7,705 nt of DNA from the NCBI GenBank assembly GCA_038213005.1, contig JBBQTU010000200.1, positions 1-7,705 of the forward strand. The letters are read 5' to 3'. Shown here in pieces: positions 6,126 through 7,705 of the stretch. The stretch comes from JBBQTU01 sp038213005. Lineage in GTDB: Bacteria; Planctomycetota; Phycisphaerae; Tepidisphaerales; Tepidisphaeraceae. Position 1 is the stretch's first letter; each line of letters opens with the position of its first letter. Under the pieces are notes generated by a model. It ran no database searches, was not told the DNA's origin, and saw only the letters and a program-made list of their open reading frames with translations. The translations under genes and the position numbers were made by a program.

Positions 6126-6154
6126 TTGGCGAATTGACCCGCAAGGGCTAGAAG
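6126..6154 (+). promoter_or_regulatory. Possible promoter of the DUF4926-like gene
   Basis: TTGGCG (6126-6131, 4/6) and TAGAAG (6149-6154, 4/6) are 17 bases apart. The predicted start near 6161 leaves a leader of about 40 bases to the favoured ATG at 6200. It would lie inside the 7-bp hairpin at 6156-6176. Weak evidence. Confidence 0.25.
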
Positions 6155-6155
6155 A

Positions 6156-6176
6156 CAACCATTGGTGGGATGGTTG
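6156..6176 (+). other. Perfect 7-bp inverted repeat in the leader of the DUF4926-like gene
   Basis: CAACCAT (6156-6162) and ATGGTTG (6170-6176) flank the 7-base loop TGGTGGG. The repeat lies between the sucD stop and the Shine-Dalgarno site at 6190. It includes the upstream in-frame ATG at 6170, which further argues against that start. It could be an operator or an mRNA hairpin. There is no U-tract, so it is not a normal terminator. Confidence 0.35.
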
Positions 6177-6199
6177 ATATGCCGGGTCTGGAGGAAGCG

Positions 6200-6421
6200 A
6201 TGAGAAAACCGAAGGTCGATGATTACGTGCGTCTGACGACGAGCATCCCTGAGTTGTCGCTGAGTTGCGGCCAGGTCGGTGTCGTGCGCAGTTTGTGGTT
6301 GTCGCCCACCATTGCCTATGAGGTGGAGTTCCATCCCATCGGTTATGAGAGCCAGACACGCGCTCTGCTCCTGTCCGAGCAGATACTGGTCAACGAAGAA
6401 CCCATGCTCGCCGCCCACTGA
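6200..6421 (+). CDS. Small DUF4926-like protein
   Basis: A 73-residue protein whose pattern (DDYVRLTTSIPELSLSCGQV, then GVV, AYEVEF, and ALLLSEQI near the end) matches the DUF4926 family: small single-domain, mostly beta-strand proteins that are often encoded beside toxin-antitoxin-like or orphan small genes. Its biochemical role is unknown. The start at 6200 is chosen because GGAGGA (6190-6195) is correctly spaced in front of it; the in-frame ATGs at 6170 and 6179 have no good ribosome site and would add ten or seven residues. This is one of the few genes in the window with a strong Shine-Dalgarno site. It lies 109 bases after sucD on the same strand and ends 14 bases from the stop of the convergent Rieske gene. 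No obvious small partner gene is next to it, so a toxin-antitoxin role is not supported. Confidence 0.75.
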   Translation: MRKPKVDDYVRLTTSIPELSLSCGQVGVVRSLWLSPTIAYEVEFHPIGYESQTRALLLSEQILVNEEPMLAAH

Positions 6422-6428
6422 CGCCTGC

Positions 6429-6443
6429 TCGCGTTCTACGCGA
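6429..6443. terminator. Short stem-loop at the convergent ends of the DUF4926-like and Rieske genes
   Basis: TCGCGT (6429-6434) and ACGCGA (6438-6443) form a 6-bp stem with a TCT loop that spans the Rieske stop codon. No T-run follows on either strand, so at best it is a weak or Rho-assisted bidirectional terminator. Confidence 0.2.
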
Positions 6444-6873
6444 CGTCGATAAACGCACCGGGCTTTTCGAAGTCTCCCGGCTTGAAGACCACCGACGTAT
6501 CCACCAGCACATGTCCACGGTCGTCGCGGCTGATTCCATTGCGCGGCAGGTCGCTGCGCGCCGGCCCCCGCGTCACCTTGCCATCCTGGCTGAAGTGCGA
6601 GCCATGCTTCTTGCAGGTGAACGACCCATCGCCATCCTGCACGATCCGAGCCTGTTTGTGCGTGCAGTAGGCCGTCTGCGCCACCAGCCGCCGACCTTTG
6701 CGAATCAGAAAGAACCCGCGATCGCGGAAGTCGTACACCCCATCCTTGGCGAAATCGCCGATGGCGCCGGCATCTCCACCGTCGGGGGTGCCGCCGAATG
6801 CCGATCCTCTCAGACTCCATCCCGCCGCCGCCACCGCCCCCAGCACCATGAACTGCCTTCGCGAAAGATCCAT
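6436..6873 (-). CDS. Tat-exported Rieske (2Fe-2S) protein
   Basis: A 145-residue protein exported in folded form through the Tat route: SRRQFMVLGA at residues 4-13 is a twin-arginine motif, followed by a hydrophobic, Ala-rich stretch. The Rieske domain follows with CTH (Cys70, His72) and CKKHGSHF (Cys87, His90), the four ligands of one [2Fe-2S] cluster spaced CxH-x14-CxxH. The extra disulfide cysteines of bc1-type Rieske proteins (CTHLGC and CPCH) are replaced by Ala and Lys, so it is more like Rieske ferredoxins. It would act as a periplasmic electron carrier, but its partner is unknown. The ATG at 6873 is favoured: AGGAG lies seven bases upstream, while the ATG at 6879 is only one base from it. 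A TAGAAT-like -10 (6900-6895) lies upstream without a good -35. The upstream gene on the same strand is the hydrolase fragment, 66 bases away, and co-transcription is possible. Confidence 0.88.
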   Translation of the reverse strand: MDLSRRQFMVLGAVAAAGWSLRGSAFGGTPDGGDAGAIGDFAKDGVYDFRDRGFFLIRKGRRLVAQTAYCTHKQARIVQDGDGSFTCKKHGSHFSQDGKVTRGPARSDLPRNGISRDDRGHVLVDTSVVFKPGDFEKPGAFIDVA

Positions 6874-6939
6874 GACCATTCTCCTGTTGCACCGATTCTA
6901 GGCGTTGCATCGCAAACTCATCCGTTCTCGGAGTGTGGC

Positions 6940-7704
6940 TTACGCCAGCGGGTCGATCCACTCACCGGCGTGGTAGATGCGGACGGTCATCGCAGGGACG
7001 GAGATCCAGCCGGTGTCGATGGGCTGGGCGGTCCTGGGGTCGCGGTAGTGGAACTCACCTTCCATGGAACTGCTCAGCAGATTCATGACGAAGAGCATGG
7101 ACTGATCGCCGTCACTGCGCAGGGCGGTCCAGAGATTAGGGTTGCTGGACTGGACCTGTTGCGTGGTGCCGAGTGAGACCAGTGCATTGCGGATCATGGC
7201 CTCGTGCTCGTGCATGCTGTGCATCCACTGGAGTCCCAAGACAATTATCGCGCCGCCGCCGGCCGCGCCGGTACCGCCGCCGCACGGCAGGTCGCGGCGA
7301 TAGCCAATCACGTGCGGGTCTTTGCGTACTTCCTGGGCGATAACCTGGGCGTCGGAGGGCACGCCTTGGAACTCAAAGAGGCCGCCGTTGACGAAGACGT
7401 TCTGGATGTCGAAGGCATTGAGACGGGGCATCGCGGATTTCCAGAGCGTCTGGGCGGTGCAGCCGGCGAGGTGGCGAAGGATGGTGCAGGGGCGGAAGTC
7501 GGCATCCATGGTTGGCAGCACGCCGATGAGCAGAAGTTTACCGCCGGCCTGGACGAACTTGGCGAGGCGCTGCTGAATGTCCTCATCCATGGCATCCCAT
7601 GAGACGACGGCGAGTGGCAGGGCGGTGTCGGCGAGCAGGCTGTCGCTGCGGAGATCGGCGAGTCTTGGCGACAGACCGGCGCAGGATGCGGAGGTGAGCA
7701 GGCC
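6940..7704 (-). CDS. Probable beta-galactosidase-like glycoside hydrolase, C-terminal part, 5' end outside window
   Basis: The reading frame is open from the window edge, giving 254 visible residues before the TAA at 6942-6940. The first part has the pattern ALPLAVVSWDAMDEDIQQ, then RLAKFVQAGGKLLLIGVLPT, DADFRPCTILRHLAG. This resembles the GATase-like (trimerisation) domain that follows the TIM barrel in GH42/GH35-type beta-galactosidases, where a helix and the AGGxLLLIG strand are typical. The following part (GGGAIIVLGLQWMHSMHEHE, a helix and beta-rich LWTALRSDGDQSMLFVMNLL) looks like the accessory beta domain at the end of such enzymes. The catalytic barrel is outside the window, so activity and substrate cannot be confirmed. 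Alternative: another large GH or trehalose-type protein with a GATase-like fold. The family assignment is by resemblance only. The gene is followed by the Rieske gene. Confidence 0.6.
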   Translation of the reverse strand, partial: GLLTSASCAGLSPRLADLRSDSLLADTALPLAVVSWDAMDEDIQQRLAKFVQAGGKLLLIGVLPTMDADFRPCTILRHLAGCTAQTLWKSAMPRLNAFDIQNVFVNGGLFEFQGVPSDAQVIAQEVRKDPHVIGYRRDLPCGGGTGAAGGGAIIVLGLQWMHSMHEHEAMIRNALVSLGTTQQVQSSNPNLWTALRSDGDQSMLFVMNLLSSSMEGEFHYRDPRTAQPIDTGWISVPAMTVRIYHAGEWIDPLA

Positions 7705-7705
7705 A

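Noticed and set aside
5185..6144. Long minus-strand open frame (319 codons) opposite sucD
   Set aside because: It is a GC-rich antisense shadow of a clearly conserved gene, with Asp/Gly/His-rich sequence and no recognisable domain.
6200..6421. Toxin-antitoxin system based on the DUF4926-like gene
   Set aside because: No small partner gene lies next to it; its neighbours are sucD and the convergent Rieske gene.
6511..7176. Plus-strand open frame (221 codons) across the Rieske and hydrolase genes
   Set aside because: It is antisense to two genes supported by motifs (Tat signal, Rieske ligands, AGGKLLLIG) and has no recognisable domain.
1..7705. CRISPR arrays, tRNA genes, insertion sequences or phage genes
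   Set aside because: No regularly spaced direct repeats, cloverleaf-like segments, transposase or integrase motifs were seen on either strand.

Overview
The window is about 7.7 kb of GC-rich bacterial DNA carrying ten protein genes, two of them cut by the window edges. The gene set suggests a planctomycete, possibly of the Phycisphaerae type: a STAS/anti-sigma partner-switching pair next to a rhomboid protease, a small Tat-exported Rieske protein, a DUF4926-like protein, a GH-type beta-galactosidase tail, weak use of Shine-Dalgarno sites, and GGGTGGCATG-type hairpin repeats. This assignment is an inference from protein style; the window holds no rRNA or other marker gene.

Layout. Bases 3-788 (+) encode the C-terminal half of a hybrid histidine kinase (ATPase domain plus receiver). 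The 199-base gap that follows contains a pair of inverted, REP-like hairpins (823-909). Next is a minus-strand lipoprotein of the BtuF/FepB-type solute-binding family (988-1917), with a sigma70-like promoter that nearly abuts its start codon. Diverging from it is a single-pass membrane protein of unknown function with a long cytoplasmic helical part and an Ala/Pro-rich tail (1988-2977, +). That gene collides tail to tail with a minus-strand cluster, read from right to left: STAS anti-sigma antagonist (4962-4600), RsbW-like anti-sigma kinase (4554-4123), and rhomboid protease with a TPR-like tail (4101-2974). Diverging from the cluster is the succinyl-CoA ligase alpha subunit (5191-6090, +), followed by a small DUF4926-like gene (6200-6421, +). 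The right end carries two minus-strand genes: a Tat-exported Rieske protein (6873-6436) and the C-terminal part of a probable beta-galactosidase-like hydrolase (7704-6940).

How the genes fit together. The STAS protein and the RsbW-like kinase form a classical partner switch: unphosphorylated antagonist binds the kinase, and phosphorylation by the kinase releases it. The STAS gene has a good promoter (TTGACA, 17-base spacer, TACTGT) whose two hexamers are covered by the arms of a 7-base inverted repeat, which suggests repressor control. The rhomboid gene is probably in the same transcript. The other genes look like independent housekeeping or accessory units.

No complete new defence or biosynthetic system is visible. 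The least ordinary things are the REP-like doublet with compensatory base changes, the four-cysteine cluster in the ATP lid of the RsbW-like protein, and the inverted repeat on the STAS promoter.
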